64,000 nucleotides of DNA from Strongylocentrotus purpuratus (GCF_000002235.5 NW_022145607.1:36121029-36185028); one strand, 5' to 3'; positions 1 through 43,214 are shown, counted from the stretch's first letter. Numbers and translations are program-made. Notes: generated by a model not told the origin, from the sequence alone.

Positions 1-146
1 ATAACTAATTTGTGGTACCAGTGCAAAGTTTCACCCCTTAATTACTCTATGAAAACCAACAATTAGGGGGAAATGAATGTATTACTTTGAAAGCTCATCA
101 AATACCTGCAGTAATGTGCCAGTGTCAGAGGCATTCGATCCTTTAA

Positions 147-678
147 AGGTACTATGTCCCATTTGCAGGCCAAAAAAATGAAAAAGTTAAATTCCAACTG
201 CATTTGAAAGATAATACTAATTTAGAGCTTACCTAAAAAAGGTGGGGCTTGAAAATGTCTTCAAGTGGGAAAATAACGACTATTAGTTGTCAAATCGACT
301 TTAGGGCTATAGAGCCCAAAATTAATAGTCTTGATTTTCAGACAATTGTACCGAATGGTCATATGTTTTATGCTGCGCAAAGATTCACTCAGTTTAATCT
401 TGGCCATCACAAAAAGTGGGTTATTGATGTAGACAAATGCTCATGTACCCTTTACAACTCTTTTTATGTATGTTATTACCAAAGAAGAAAAAAAGCCAGT
501 CAGTCACCCAATAGTGTCTGACAGTGAAGTCTAGCAAGTAAACGGGTTTCCTTGCATAATTTGAATATGAGGACACTGCCAACGTTTAAATTTCACAGAT
601 AGGACATACATGACATATTCATAATTCCTGCAAAGTTCTACAGAATTTGAGGTTGGCTGCAAAAGGGACATAGTACCT
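147..678. mobile_element. TTAA-flanked non-autonomous DNA element (family 1)
   Basis: The ends are inverted repeats: AGGTACTATGTCCC followed by (A/T)TTTGCAG on the left, and its reverse complement on the right. Both are bordered by TTAA (143-146 and 679-682). TTAA target sites are known for piggyBac and Kolobok transposons, so this is probably a short internally deleted relative. An open frame of 90 codons at 249-521 lies inside; I see no transposase motif in it and regard it as chance or a relic. Confidence 0.75.
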
Positions 679-885
679 TTAAGCGGAATCATGTCTAGTA
701 ACCCCAGACTGTGTTTCCATAGCGTTATGAGGAAGTATATATAACGGAAGATAGTAGTGTTTTATTCTGAGCAAATAAATATAAGATTAATTCACCGACT
801 TGGCATGGGTAGGCAGGGAACCTAGTCAATGATAACATCAACAGGAAATACATATAAGTCATTGTACCATGTTAATAACTAGAGT

Positions 886-1145
886 AGATGTGTCGTGGTC
901 TAGTGGCTACGTCGCCGGACTGTGGATCACAGTGTTCGCGGTTCGATCAAGTCACGCCACGGCACTAACGTCCTTTAGAAAGACATGAGATATTATACAA
1001 ATATGCACTGTCTTGAAACTACGGGCAGGAGGTGACTCCAAAAGTACTAGCTGCTGAGGGACGTAGCCCCGAAGCAAATGGTATTATTGGAGTCACCGAG
1101 GACCAAAGTTATAACCAGTACCTTGAGAAGAAGGCAGGGTATATT
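886..1145 (+). mobile_element. tRNA-derived SINE
   Basis: The head resembles a tRNA: an A-box-like TGGTCTAGTGG at about 895-905 and a B-box-like GGTTCGATCA at about 939-948. It is followed by a body containing ACTAACGTCCTTTAGAAAG and a tail with GGAGTCACCGAGGACC and AGAAGGCAGGGTATATTTG. The same head is found at 62547, and the same tail on either side of the TA repeat at 48.3 kb, which shows a dispersed family. It is too degenerate in the acceptor stem to be a working tRNA. Confidence 0.75.
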
Positions 1146-1478
1146 TGTTTTATATCAAAAATCAAAAAAAAATATTTTTCCAATTTTTTTTAATTTTTTT
1201 AATTTTATCATTTAAAGATTTTTTAATCACATTTTTACATTTTAAATTTTAATAAGATTTAACAAATAATTTTTTTAATCAAAAATAAGTTTAAACCAAA
1301 ATTTAACATCATTATTATTATTGTTATTACTCTTGTTATTCCTATTACTTTTCTGCTTCTTCTTCTTCTTCTTTATTATTATGATAATTATTATTACTCT
1401 CATCATTACTATTATTATTAATGTTATTATCCACAGCACTATGATTATTAACTGGAGTATGGTTATTTCACATTGTAG

Positions 1479-1571
1479 ATCTCGTCACCAACCAGTGAGA
1501 TCAGTAGCTTCGGAGACGATGCGGACTCGGGGGTCGGGGCATCATCAGAACTACTGGCTACACATAGCACG
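1479..1571 (+). CDS. Internal exon of an unidentified gene (next to last exon)
   Basis: Preceded by TTTCACATTGTAG and followed by the donor GTGAGA. The 31 codons are open and read ISSPTSEISSFGDDADSGVG and so on, a Ser/Asp-rich stretch typical of a disordered coding exon. The exon is phase 0 at both ends and so joins the 2221 exon in frame (…HST then VHKLDGE). Upstream exons must lie before the window. No family was recognised. Confidence 0.5.
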
Positions 1572-1584
1572 GTGAGAGGTTTGA

Positions 1585-2035
1585 ACCATGGTGATGGGGC
1601 TAGTGGTGGTGGTGGTGGTGATGATGTTGAGGAGGAGAAGGATAAGAAGGAGGAGGAGAAGGAGGAGGAAGGAATGGATGATGAGGAGGAGGGAGAAGAG
1701 GAGGAGAAGGAGGTGTGACGAAGAAGGAGGAGAAGGAGGAGGAGGAGATGGTGGAGTGTATGATGGAGAAGAAGAATGCTGTTTATGGCGGTGATGATGA
1801 TGATGATGGTGATGATGATGGGGATAATGATGATGATGATGATGATGCTGAGAAGGAGAAGGAGGACGAGGAAGAGAAAGAAGAGGAAAGTGATGAGGAT
1901 GAGGATGGTAATGAAGAAGAAGATGAAGAAGAGATAGTGTAGGAAGAGGAGGGGGAGAGGAAAAGGAGAAGGAGAAGAAGAAGGAGGGAGAGGGAAATAT
2001 AAGAAGGAGGAGGAGGAGGAGGAGGAGAATGATAG
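1585..2035 (+). repeat. Purine-rich (GGA/GAA/GAT)n tract in an intron
   Basis: About 450 bp of almost pure purine on the + strand, made of GGA, GAA, GAT and GGTGGT runs. It lies within the intron between the exons ending at 1571 and starting at 2221. It makes long open frames in several phases that are artefacts of the composition. Confidence 0.85.
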
Positions 2036-2220
2036 CGATGTAGATATTGATATAACAAATTTAATGATTGTTGCAGGAAAGATTTCATCAAATGAATTGA
2101 AGCATAGTTACTTACACACAACGAACTCTTGTTTATTTTAAAAATTCTAGTGTGACTCTTTTTAGTCTGTTCTACAGAGATAATTAAACTGATTTGTCTT
2201 TATATCTTCATGTGTTACAG

Positions 2221-3516
2221 GTGCACAAACTGGATGGGGAATTGGTTGATGACGTCATCGAGCAATCTCCTACGTCAGAGGAGTGTGCAGATCGAGCAGT
2301 AAGTAACGAATGTCTGGCGGACGTAGAGGAGGAGGAGAGTACTAAACCCAAGAATGACAAGGTCTCCTCTCTCCAGAGGGTCAAGAAGCCGAAGAAGACT
2401 GAGCCAAAGGCCACAAAGCAGGATAAGACTGAGGCAAAGGCCACAAAACAGGAGAAGTCTGAGGCAAAGGCCACAAAACAGGAGAAGAATGTTTCATTCT
2501 TCAGTCGTCTAGGCTCCCGCATCTCCCGCGCTCTGAGTAGGAGTCAATCCACGGACGAGTCCATTGAACAAACAAAGAATATTGAACAACATACAGGGTC
2601 TCAGAAAGAAGATGGTCCAGATCAAGAGAGGGAGATTGAGGAGATTCGAGAAGAAGTGATAGAAGAAGTCAACTTAAGTCCTTCCCGTGATACGTTCTAC
2701 GCCATGCCAACAGGTACTAAGTCAGGTCATGATAAGGTCATTATGGAGCTTGCAGCCATCGCACAGAATGCCAAGCTTGTTGCTGCTAAAGCTGAAGCTC
2801 TCAAGTCAGCTCGTCTCCAAGGTGAGAGCGACTCAAGCGGTGAAGAATCCTCTGGTACGAATAAGACTTTGTCTCGACGTGACTCGGAGAAGAACATCGA
2901 ACAGGCAGCAGAGAATCTAAGAACCACTCTCAAAAACCTGAGCGAAGCTGAACAATTCGAGATTGAGAAACCCGACGGTGACAAACCAGAGACACACAAA
3001 GAGGTGACTAAACCAGCTACCGCTATGAAGAAGAAGATGAACGTATCAGTCATTAGTGAAATGGAAGGTTTCTTTGCAAAGTCTAATAAAGGTAATCAGA
3101 AACGCAAAGAGAGCGGTGAGAAAACTCCAGATACGAAGAGCATAGATGAAGAGAAGAAAGAAATTTGTGCAGTTCAGGAGAAAGATGAAACCTCGAACGG
3201 GACGGTGAACGATGACAGTCTTGATGCGACCAAGGAAAAGGAAGAAGACGAGAAGAAGGATGATGATATGGAGGATGAACCTGAGAAAGAGAAATCAAAG
3301 ACTGATGAGCCCAGTGAGGTGAAAGTAACGCAGGAAAATAAGAAGGAGGATGAGGGAAAGAAGGAAGATGAAAGTAAGGAAGAAGAGGAGAGAAAGAAAG
3401 AAGAAACTGATAAAAACGTCAGCCAAGATACTAAACAAGTTAAACCTGAGGAAGATGACGATGATAAGGTCAAAATAAATGGAAACCTAAGCGACGATGA
3501 CAAAACAACGGACTAA
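2221..3516 (+). CDS. Terminal exon of an unidentified gene: Lys/Glu-rich acidic C-terminal region
   Basis: The 3' splice site is TTCATGTGTTACAG just before 2221, and the frame runs 431 codons to TAA at 3514-3516. Its phase matches the 1479-1571 exon. Visible parts: a 13-codon near-repeat around 2395-2490 (KATKQDKTEA, KATKQEKSEA, KATKQEKN); a basic/Ser patch FFSRLGSRISRALSRSQS (2494-2547), which looks like a phosphorylatable basic helix; an Ala/Lys-rich helical stretch at about 2730-2820; and a charged tail from about 3160 rich in KEEDEKK. The product is probably soluble and largely disordered; no enzyme domain or membrane segment is seen. I do not recognise the family. An ATG at 2194 lies in the intron and is unlikely to be the true start. 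Confidence 0.7.
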   Translation: MHKLDGELVDDVIEQSPTSEECADRAVSNECLADVEEEESTKPKNDKVSSLQRVKKPKKTEPKATKQDKTEAKATKQEKSEAKATKQEKNVSFFSRLGSRISRALSRSQSTDESIEQTKNIEQHTGSQKEDGPDQEREIEEIREEVIEEVNLSPSRDTFYAMPTGTKSGHDKVIMELAAIAQNAKLVAAKAEALKSARLQGESDSSGEESSGTNKTLSRRDSEKNIEQAAENLRTTLKNLSEAEQFEIEKPDGDKPETHKEVTKPATAMKKKMNVSVISEMEGFFAKSNKGNQKRKESGEKTPDTKSIDEEKKEICAVQEKDETSNGTVNDDSLDATKEKEEDEKKDDDMEDEPEKEKSKTDEPSEVKVTQENKKEDEGKKEDESKEEEERKKEETDKNVSQDTKQVKPEEDDDDKVKINGNLSDDDKTTD

Positions 3517-6350
3517 TTACAATGCTTTCTTCACTTATATGCACTTGCAATGATATACAAGGTGAACGCACTTAATTTCTTGCCAAAATAATATCGATCA
3601 CAAGAAAATATTATTAATTCTTACAAGGAAAGGTTGGGTGATTTCTTAACAATCGTAATTGCCGCACCCGCCTAAAATCAAAAGTTAATATTTTGCTGCA
3701 TGAACAATTATGGTTATGCATGTGTTTGCAATGAACTCACACTAAGTACAACTCTAAAGCTTCTGACAGTAATATTTGATAATGATTCGTTAATATATAT
3801 ATCTTCTCTTTTTTCAAGTAACTGTAGGTCCAAGAATAATTGCCTTGATGATGACTAAAAATATGTGCAAACTTGATTATAATTAAGAGTAAATAGAAAA
3901 GTATCATTATTCTTCCAATTTATCTGTATATTGTGCTATGTTTTATATAATCTCTCAGTTGATGAAAGGGTTCTCAAACTAATATTTTTATTCATCGTTT
4001 AAGTGCCAATTACAGGAGAACACAATGTCTTCAACTGTTAAAAGTATTTCCGAGGTCTCTTAAATGCTTAATCAAAACAATTAACCAAAATGTTAGAAGT
4101 ACACATGAATATACCTTGATAATAATTTATTGTAAATAATGATACAGTATTGGGTTTGAGGATTTCCCTTCAGTTCTTAGTGTACTTATTACGACATTAC
4201 TAACACATTTCGCCTGGCATGTACAAATACATTTTCTTCCTTAGCATGAACTCATGGATGAGATTAGTCGTATACCATGTCGTGTAGACTTGGTAATTAC
4301 AGTAATGTAAGTCTTGAAACATTTTCATCTCGGTCATTTAATTTATTGTTAAAAATGTGACTGGGAAGGGCGTAGCGTGGGGGCACCGGTCTTCCTAGCT
4401 CTTTCAAAAATTGATGTTAGCCCGACCCAGGCTGGATTTACGTCGGGACAAAGTACGCTAAGGTCCACTTTGACGATTGTATTTCTGTAATTCTCTCTTG
4501 ATTAATTAATTCACACAATCACACGCCTTGTGCGTACTCAGTAGCGAATACGTGTGAAAAATGAAACCAATTTTCTTGTATTAATTGATTAAAAATGCAG
4601 TCTGATAGCTTTTTATCTTGCCATTCGTATCACAACATGATTGTTCTTAGTAGTAATTGAAACTTGTTGATTCCAAATCGACAGAATGCTGCTTTTTAAA
4701 AAGATATAATTTAAAGCTATATCGAAATAGATATATGTTATGTATGAAGTAAAGTAAATTGTGCATGACATCGGTTACACTTCGACTCCAGGTTGCATGG
4801 TAATCCGTTATAGATTAGAGACAACTATTATAATTTATATATTTATAGGCACGTTGCTATGTCAGTACTGTGAAGGGTATTCCTATGTCGGTATATTCTT
4901 GTATACAATGAATGATAAAGTGTTGTTCTCTTTTATATTTATGTCAGTATTCTGTGCATTATTATCGTTTTATTTTATCGTACTTATTATCTTGTTATTT
5001 GATTATGCATTTTAGTTTATAATATCCTGTAGTTAGTGAATACGTTATTATACTTTTGTAGATAATCATATACCATGCAGTGTGAATTCTGTTATCATGT
5101 GCATAGATCGCCAAACATAATGGATAGAACTCAAATGATCTACTCCATGCAATCGAACAGTCTTGCCGTTGAAAGATTCATACTAAACAGCAATCAGAAT
5201 CGCTATTGATTTTGTCCATTGTAAATTGATTTCAGCTATATGCTCTTGCCGAATGAAATGATAGTTTTCAAGAACTCACAAACTCTGCATGGAATATGGG
5301 TTATTTCCTTCCTCATTTACTCCATCACTAGTACACGTTAAGTATTTTTCTTTCAAATAGTTTGCCATACTTTTTTTGCCTTCATATTTGTAAATTCATG
5401 GTTGTAATTTGGACGAACACGGAATTGAGTGTGATGTCCTTGCATGTTATGTAATGATTGCAGCATTGTCATAGTTACATGGTATCGTGCTGTATCGGTT
5501 AGTCTATGAAAAGAAAAGAGTGAATTTCCACTCCTTTTTTTTCCCTCCTTCGGGATTCACGTCAGTGATCACTTGATTAGGAGTGAATATCGTTTTATTA
5601 TAGAGTGCTCTCTAAAAAGAGTGAATTTTCACTCTATTTTCACTACATTTTCACTCTCCAGAGAAGTCATGTCAGTGATCAGTAGACTTTTTTGGAGAGC
5701 AGTGAATGATTGTCTCTTTGGGGCCAGAAGGGAATTAACTCCGAGTTAAACAATTACAGTATGTGAGTTAAAGCATTAACTCTGAGTTAAACAGTGAAAG
5801 TATTGGAGTTAGAGCATTAACTCCGAGTTATGCAGTTAAAGTAAACGAGTTAAAGCGTTAACTCCGAGTTATGCAGTTAAAGTATATGAGTTAAAGCATT
5901 AACTCTGAGTTAAACAGTTGAAGAAATATGAGTTAAAGCATTAACTCTGAGTTAAATAGTTACATGAGTTAAAGTATGTACTACGAATTAAACAGTTAAA
6001 GTAGGCCTATTAGTTAAAGCATTAACTCCGAGTTAAAGTAGGTCTATTAGTTAAAGCATTAACTCCGAGTTAAAGTAGGCCTATTAGTTAAAGCATTAAC
6101 TCCGAGTTAAAGTAGGCCTATAAAACCTTTCTGGCTCCAAACAGACGATATAAACACTTAAAGTTTTAATGTTGATTATTTGGTGCTTTGGCAGACTTCG
6201 CCGAACATTTTCATTCAGTTAAACAACAAGCATGATACATTGCATGGATGACATGGAAGCTCGTTTAAAATTATTGTACTAAAATCAAAAAGACAAGTGA
6301 TGTATTATCTTTTTTAAATATTCAAACGTCGATTTGTTTTTTTCAATAAA
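3517..6350 (+). other. Probable 3' untranslated and downstream region of the 2221-3516 gene
   Basis: No coding exon is visible. The stretch is AT-rich. An AATAAA at 6345-6350, within TTTTTTCAATAAAAGG, is one possible poly(A) signal, and earlier weaker signals are also possible, so the true 3' end is not known. It holds sequence with the short inverted unit GAGTGAATTTTCACTC (about 5515-5700) and the tandem repeat described separately. Confidence 0.35.
5738..6122. repeat. GAGTTAAAGCATTAACTC-type tandem repeat
   Basis: About nine imperfect units of 35-60 bp built from the palindromic core TTAACTC(C/T)GAGTTAA, linked by CAGTTAAAGTA or AGTAGGCCTATTAGTTAAAG. The last three units (about 5990-6120) are nearly identical, indicating recent expansion. 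Confidence 0.85.
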
Positions 6351-6542
6351 AGGAACACATTTCAGTCACTGAAACGTCATTGTCTAATCTTGTTTTGTTT
6401 CATCTGTATTTGAAATGATGGGATTGTTAGATCGCAAATAGAATCGGTCGAATGCAGAGGTTTGATCTTTCCCCGTTTAGTCGCTATCAATAGTCTACGG
6501 TTGCTAAAAGTTCTCTTGAATGTAACGTTCCCTGGGACTTAA

Positions 6543-6928
6543 AGATAAAGTTGAGTTCTGGTCATGTGATTGCATTGTGAAAGAAAGGGTGTGGAATCTA
6601 TCAGAAAAGGTTGATCATCTATTATATAAGTATTCGTGTGTATTGCAAGGTTCTGGAATCATCAAAATGATAAGAAATTTGGCCAAATCTTGGCAAAGTT
6701 ACAAGCACTGTACACATAATAATGTATATGGGACTACACGAGCACATGGTGAAAAAACCTACCCCCCGATTTTTACGATGTTTCATGTCATATTTAGAAT
6801 ATGAAGGCATTTGAAGAGCCATGCTTTTCAGGGAACATGTTTAATCTGATGTTCTTCCACCCTTGCATAATAACAATGATAACGCTCACAAATTATTTTT
6901 TACCTCTTCCCAGAACTCAACCTTCTCT
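6543..6928. mobile_element. TTAA-flanked non-autonomous DNA element (family 2), full copy
   Basis: The terminal inverted repeats are AGATAAAGTTGAGTTCTGG on the left and the complement of AGAGAAGGTTGAGTTCTGG on the right. Each is bordered by TTAA (6539-6542 and 6929-6932). The interior contains CAAGGTTCTGGAATCATCAA and GAAGAGCCATGCTTTTC, which recur in copies near 12.9, 34.4, 59.2 and 60.5 kb. The 75-codon frame inside is not a gene I can support. Confidence 0.85.
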
Positions 6929-7379
6929 TTAATTCCCCCCATAAAATAAATCGCTGTCCATGCGTGCAACAGAAGCTCATCGGAGCCCCCCCCCTCCTCC
7001 ACTCCCCTCCCCCCAAAAAATATTCTCGAACCGAGCCTCCAGACCGAGTTTGTTCAGACCCTGCACTGTCAAAAACACTCCGCGCTTCCTGATACAAGAT
7101 AGTAATAGGCCTGCTTAATATATTTATGTTAGGATTAGTTCGTGTGTGGATGGGTTGATTTCGAAACTACCAATATTTAAACAAAGGCAACACATAATTA
7201 TGTGGCCAGTATTTTGGGGCATTGAGGTGCTCTTTTTAAATTTATCATAATTTTTCAAGATTTATTTTCATCATTAATAAAGTGTAAAACGTATTTTGGG
7301 CAAGGGATGTCTGCTCACACTTCCCCACGGCCACCACACCGAACGTGTGCTATGGGTATCTTTTTTTATCTTCCTCTTT

Positions 7380-7665
7380 CTTACCCCTCCCCCTCTCCCA
7401 ACCAAAGCTCATGTCTAATTGTCTCTCTCTCTCTCTTCCAACCCAAACTTATGTCTGAGAGTCTCTCTCTCTCTCTCTCCCTCCATCTTCTCCCAACCAA
7501 AGCTTATGTACATGCGAGTCCCCCCCCCCCCTCTCTCTCTCTCTCTCTCCCTCTTCCAACCCAAACTTATGTCTGTGAGTCTCTCTCCCTCCCCCTCTCT
7601 TAAAAACTTATGTCTGTGAGTCTCTCTCTCTCTCTCCCTCCCTCCTCCACTCTCTCCCTCTCCCA
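7380..7665. repeat. Pyrimidine-rich CT repeat with a 55-60 bp higher-order unit
   Basis: Runs of CT alternate with CAACCCAAACTTATGTCTGT about every 55-60 bp, at least four times. The open frames on both strands (Ser/Leu-rich and Arg/Glu-rich) reflect the repeat. Confidence 0.85.
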
Positions 7666-9270
7666 ACCCCTACCATTCAGCCAACATGACACAAGTATTA
7701 ACAAACAATATATGCCTTGCTCATTGAAAGGTGATTTATTTCAATGTAATTATCCAACACGATTACTTATTATGAATCACTTCTCTATCATTATCAAGCC
7801 TAATTCATTCATACAACTTATTATTATTATTATTATTTTCTTGGTAAACATTATAATTAAATAAGTTCGATTCACATAAGATCGATTCACATTTGATGTG
7901 GAAGTGCCTATTAATACGAGTACTGTTGCTTAATCCTTCAATAAGTTTTTTCATCAATCCCACTTTTTGATTTCAAATGATTTCTTAGTCAGCAATAGTC
8001 TAATATAGTTATGAAAAACAAAACAAAACTACAATATATATAATATGTACTGTATTAAGTATAGTTTGTAAACAACAAATTGTGTCCTCTATAGTAACCA
8101 GATATAACAGTACTGTGAGATATATATAAATTGGTACTTTTCATGAGTACATCGTAAAAATGAAATTCTGCACTGAATAACGAGGGAATGTCAACCGAAG
8201 AACTTGCAAAGCAAAGTCCCTTAAGCTGTTTGCAATTTGAATACTATTCAATTTAAGTTTTAGCCTCATCTATTCATCTTAGTTCAATATGAAGGCCGAT
8301 GTCTTGCTTGAAATGTTGCCTCACACTTTGCGTATACAGTGCAATAGACATGGTTTTCAGAATAGATGCTTAAATCTACATAAAAATGTTATCTTCCAAA
8401 CCACTGTGTACTAAACCAAATTAAACTCTATCTTACAGTATACCCTCCTTGCGACTGTGACTTCTATATATGCTATAAGGACTATCGTAATTACTTTTCT
8501 CTATACAGCTTTTTTCTGTTTAAAACTAAAATGAAAAACAAAAACAACCTAAATGAATGACAGAAAATCTAGAACATAATAATTTACACTGCATGAAAAT
8601 GTATAGCAATGAAACACATGATACTAAACTTCTGTAAAATACTCACATGAAATTGGACATAAAATATAAGCATTGATATGGTAAATGAGGAATCTTAATA
8701 ATACACCTATTTTTTTGGTTATATTTTCATTCATATACAGTATACTTCTAAAAAATTAATTTCTTTTTTATGAACCCTAAAATATACAAATCAGCTTAGC
8801 CAATGCAAAACTATTAAAAGGAAAATAATCTAGCATTGATATAAAAGTATATGCTTTTGCTACTAAAGAAAACACAAAATTGATTTCAATCATACATATA
8901 CATTGGCTATTCTTGGTTTAGCAATTTTAAATACAAAATAGTAAGCTCTGAATACCTTTTTCAAAAGATTGTAAAAAACGCAATATCCTTGTCTTCTGAA
9001 TGGAATACAATCAGTAGGTCTACATTTCAAATCAACCTGTAGCCTATATCATTTAAGTACATGCGTGTCAGTCAAAGACATTGCTCATTCATTAACTAAA
9101 TTTAGTTCCCGTTCCGTTCACGATTGTTAATGCTATGTGTCTATCCCAACACTTCCATCACAAGTTAACCAAATCGGTCATGCTTTGCCTTATCTCATAC
9201 CTGCTTTAAATCATCTTCCCCTTCTACCTTCTCCTCTTTTCCACCATGTTACATAATGGGAAGATGTCTG

Positions 9271-9375
9271 ATGATCACATGACTTAAAAACCACATGACT
9301 TGCAATCACATGACTAGTGATCACATGACTGGTGGTCACATGACTAGTGATCACATGACTTGTACACACAAGACT
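9271..9375. repeat. 15-bp tandem repeat carrying TCACATGACT
   Basis: Six near-perfect copies of a roughly 15-bp unit, (A/G)TCACATGACT(A/T)GTG, plus a decayed one. Each holds CACATG, an E-box (CANNTG); TCACATGAC resembles the M-box/CLEAR-type site bound by MITF/TFE and USF proteins. Function is not shown. Confidence 0.75.
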
Positions 9376-10699
9376 TTTCTCCTATTCCTCAATACAGTTT
9401 CCTTGATGATAATTTAAGTACCGTACACAAAGCAGTTGAACAAGTTAAATAGTAGCATAGACGTGTCGGATGATTCCAAACAAAGCAAAGATTACATGCA
9501 TGAAAACAGAAGGCGAGAAGAATTTAAAAGCTCTTTAACCCAAACTTCAAAACAGCACCATAGATTATTCACATATCATACCAAAATCTGAACCATCAGT
9601 TTTTAAAATCAATAATCTTCTTCATGAGTTTCCTTCTAAAGGTTGCTGTACGACAGAGTGCCATGAAATACATAGTATATATATACAACAAAATGATATG
9701 CTTACTCGTTTTGCATGAATGCAGTTATTTGTACAAACTCAAAATGCTAGCCTCATAGCTGCATGTAATATAGGAGCTTTACAAGCATATGGCCAAGGCA
9801 CTCGGTTTTTATCAACCATAATTATAAAATGCCATTCAAAATGATAAGCTCTTTATATATTCACACAGCTTAAGCTCTACAATCGATGCATCATCGACTC
9901 TTTTCTGCAATATTAGCAACAAACTTTGTTTATATATCTCTTTTTAACAGGCAACAATGAATGAATTCTCACCACATTAATCAGTGGAATGTGTTTATAT
10001 AGAGAGAAACATAGCTCATTGCTATTTCTCTAGTTTTGGATGACAACATACAGCTTTGGTTTTGGGTTTGTATTTAACGGCTACCATGGTTACGTAGGTA
10101 TACCCATTCCCAGGTCTAATGTGAATAGTGCAGATATATTGCAATTTACCATGTTAGATAATATTATCCTTTTTGATTAAATATTAAACCTTCTTTCAAC
10201 CATGATCCTATATTTGAAAAACCAATGACATTTTAAATCTATACAGCATCATATTAATATACCATACCCATTTATTAGGTATGCTTCTAGTCATTTTATC
10301 GCTCAATTATTTCAGCCATTCAAAAGTCTAATACTAACCATCATACATACATGACATTGTATCAAGTGTTTTGCATGACAAGCTTGCTTCAAATATTTAT
10401 AATGTCAACGATTTGTGGAAGGTGAATATAATACACATACATATATTCTACTGTGAGTAATCTTCATTTCAAATATAATTTGCTGTTCATCACAACATGC
10501 ATAACCTCACCTGACATTTACACGTTTTTTTTTTGGAAGGGTATCAAATATTGACTTGTAAAAAGGTTGTATGATTACATCCATTAGGTGAGGGATGTGT
10601 AAGTACTCATGATACTGGTTTCTTATTAAATAGATCCATCTTGAGATGTTTTAAAAAGGATATTTGCTAGTTGATTAATCACTTCATTGTCTTCTTGCA

Positions 10700-10945
10700 A
10701 ACCAGGATCGATGCGTTTATTAGAACCAGAATCGATGTGTTTATTAGATCCAGTATCAATGGTTTATTAGAACCAGGATCAATGTGTTTATTAGAACCAG
10801 AATCGATGTGTTTATTAGAACCGGAATCGATGTGTTTATAAGGTCCAGAATCGATGTGTTTATTAGAACCAGAATCGATGTGTTTATTAGATCAAGAATC
10901 AATGTGTTTATTAGGACCAGAATCGATGTGTTTATTAGATTACTT
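10700..10945. repeat. 24-bp minisatellite ATCGATGTGTTTATTAGAAC
   Basis: About ten copies of a 24-bp unit (ATCGATGTGTTTATTAGAAC plus CAGA). As the unit is a multiple of three it stays open in several frames, giving spurious repeats such as FIRTRIDV and LINTSILV. Confidence 0.85.
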
Positions 10946-11609
10946 CCATGCCAATGCTGTGCTGCTACATCCTGAGTACTATCTGAATAAAATGAAGAAG
11001 GAGAAACAGAGGAACTCTGGTTATTATCCCTCAAATAGGATGTTAAATGGAGGCCCCGTAAAGGAGAGTCACCACCTTTGCACGTTAAAAACCCACTGCA
11101 CTATTTGTATAAGAGATAGGGGAAACCCCGGTGTAGTGGTCCACCTGCACACCCCTAATCAATCATACCGGGAGGAGAGACCAGAGGGTTACAGTGATTC
11201 AGTATGCTTTTCAACTCCCAGGCACAGGTGACGCTAAATACATAATAATCAACAGGCCATATCAACAAAGGTTGGACTCAAATTTTATCAAATTATCAAA
11301 AACTAGTCTGTAGGAATAATGATATTCTGGGTTTTTACAGCACTTATTGATTGGCGATGTATATTTCAAGCCCAAATTCTGTAACAAATCTATTAAAAAA
11401 CGAATGTTTAAATTTAGATTTCCAATCGTAAATATCTTGATAATCAGACAGGCGATCGGCTTGTAAAAGTCATGAGGTTCCTGACTGACCTAAAGGTTTA
11501 TAATTATCATTGCAGCATGAGCTAAATCCAGGATTTTGTTTCAGAATCTGAGACTTCTGGCTCTGTACAGACCAATTACAATCGACTTACTTTGATTAAC
11601 GTTGATTGT

Positions 11610-42674
<31,065 letters not shown>

Positions 42675-42675
<1 letters not shown>

Positions 42676-42830
42676 GTAGCTAGCATGCAATGGTCAGGTC
42701 ATTCAGCCGTACGGAAACCAGTCGCGGTATTGGAATTGGTGTCTAATTCATTCAAAATGGCAGTCAATGGGTGTGGTGACGTTATCTGTCAATCAAACTC
42801 TTCAATAGGTCTACCCCCTCGCGGAGTTAT
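42675..42830 (-). other. Probable non-coding first exon and promoter area of the ERM gene
   Basis: A strong donor (ACG then GTAAGTACTT) on the minus strand ends at 42675. The sequence before it is relatively CpG-rich and holds a CRE-like TAACGTCA at about 42779. The acceptor at 41243 would be its partner. The 5' limit is a guess. Confidence 0.4.
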
Positions 42831-43214
42831 TGCTCAATTGGGGGTTACTATAATGACTCGAAATGCTACCTGCGATTTGAAACTTGGCCTAGACCATTGT
42901 TATAATTCATTTCATTTTGTTTGAAACTTCATCAACTGAGTGAATTTAGAATTAAGGTAAATTCTTCCAATGTACACAAAAAGAGAAAACATTATCTAGG
43001 TAAACTGGAATATTTTTCAAATTTCTGTAAAAAAATGTTATGATACAATTAAAGAGACTACTCAACCATGTTTTGTATTATGAAGATGATGATGAAGACA
43101 ACCAAGATAACGATGACGACTACGATGATGATGATGATGATAATAATAAGATAATGATAATATTAATGTTAACATAATGAGAATGTCATGAAATTTTGAT
43201 AGTGGAATATTTGA

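Larger units (their letters stand above)
7740..11609 (-). other. Possible long 3' untranslated region of the ERM gene
   Basis: This AT-rich stretch directly follows the ERM stop codon (minus strand) and has no coding exon. Unlike its surroundings it contains almost none of the dispersed repeats, which suggests it is constrained or transcribed. A minus-strand AATAAA at about 7735-7740 could be a distal poly(A) signal. Nearer signals also exist, so the transcript end is unknown. Confidence 0.3.

Noticed and set aside
886-962. tRNA gene
   Set aside because: A and B boxes are present but the stems do not pair well, and a SINE body follows; same for 62547 and the minus-strand copy near 20.5 kb.
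1588-2121. Arg-, Asp/Glu- and Ser/Pro-rich frames around 1.6-2.1 kb
   Set aside because: Low-complexity purine tract in an intron; the real exons on either side join in phase without it.
4761-5015. 84-codon hydrophobic frame that could be a small membrane protein
   Set aside because: AT-rich region, no splice partner or conserved motif; hydrophobicity follows from TTT/ATT richness.
9271-9375. CRISPR-like array
   Set aside because: Animal DNA, units contiguous without unique spacers; an ordinary tandem repeat.
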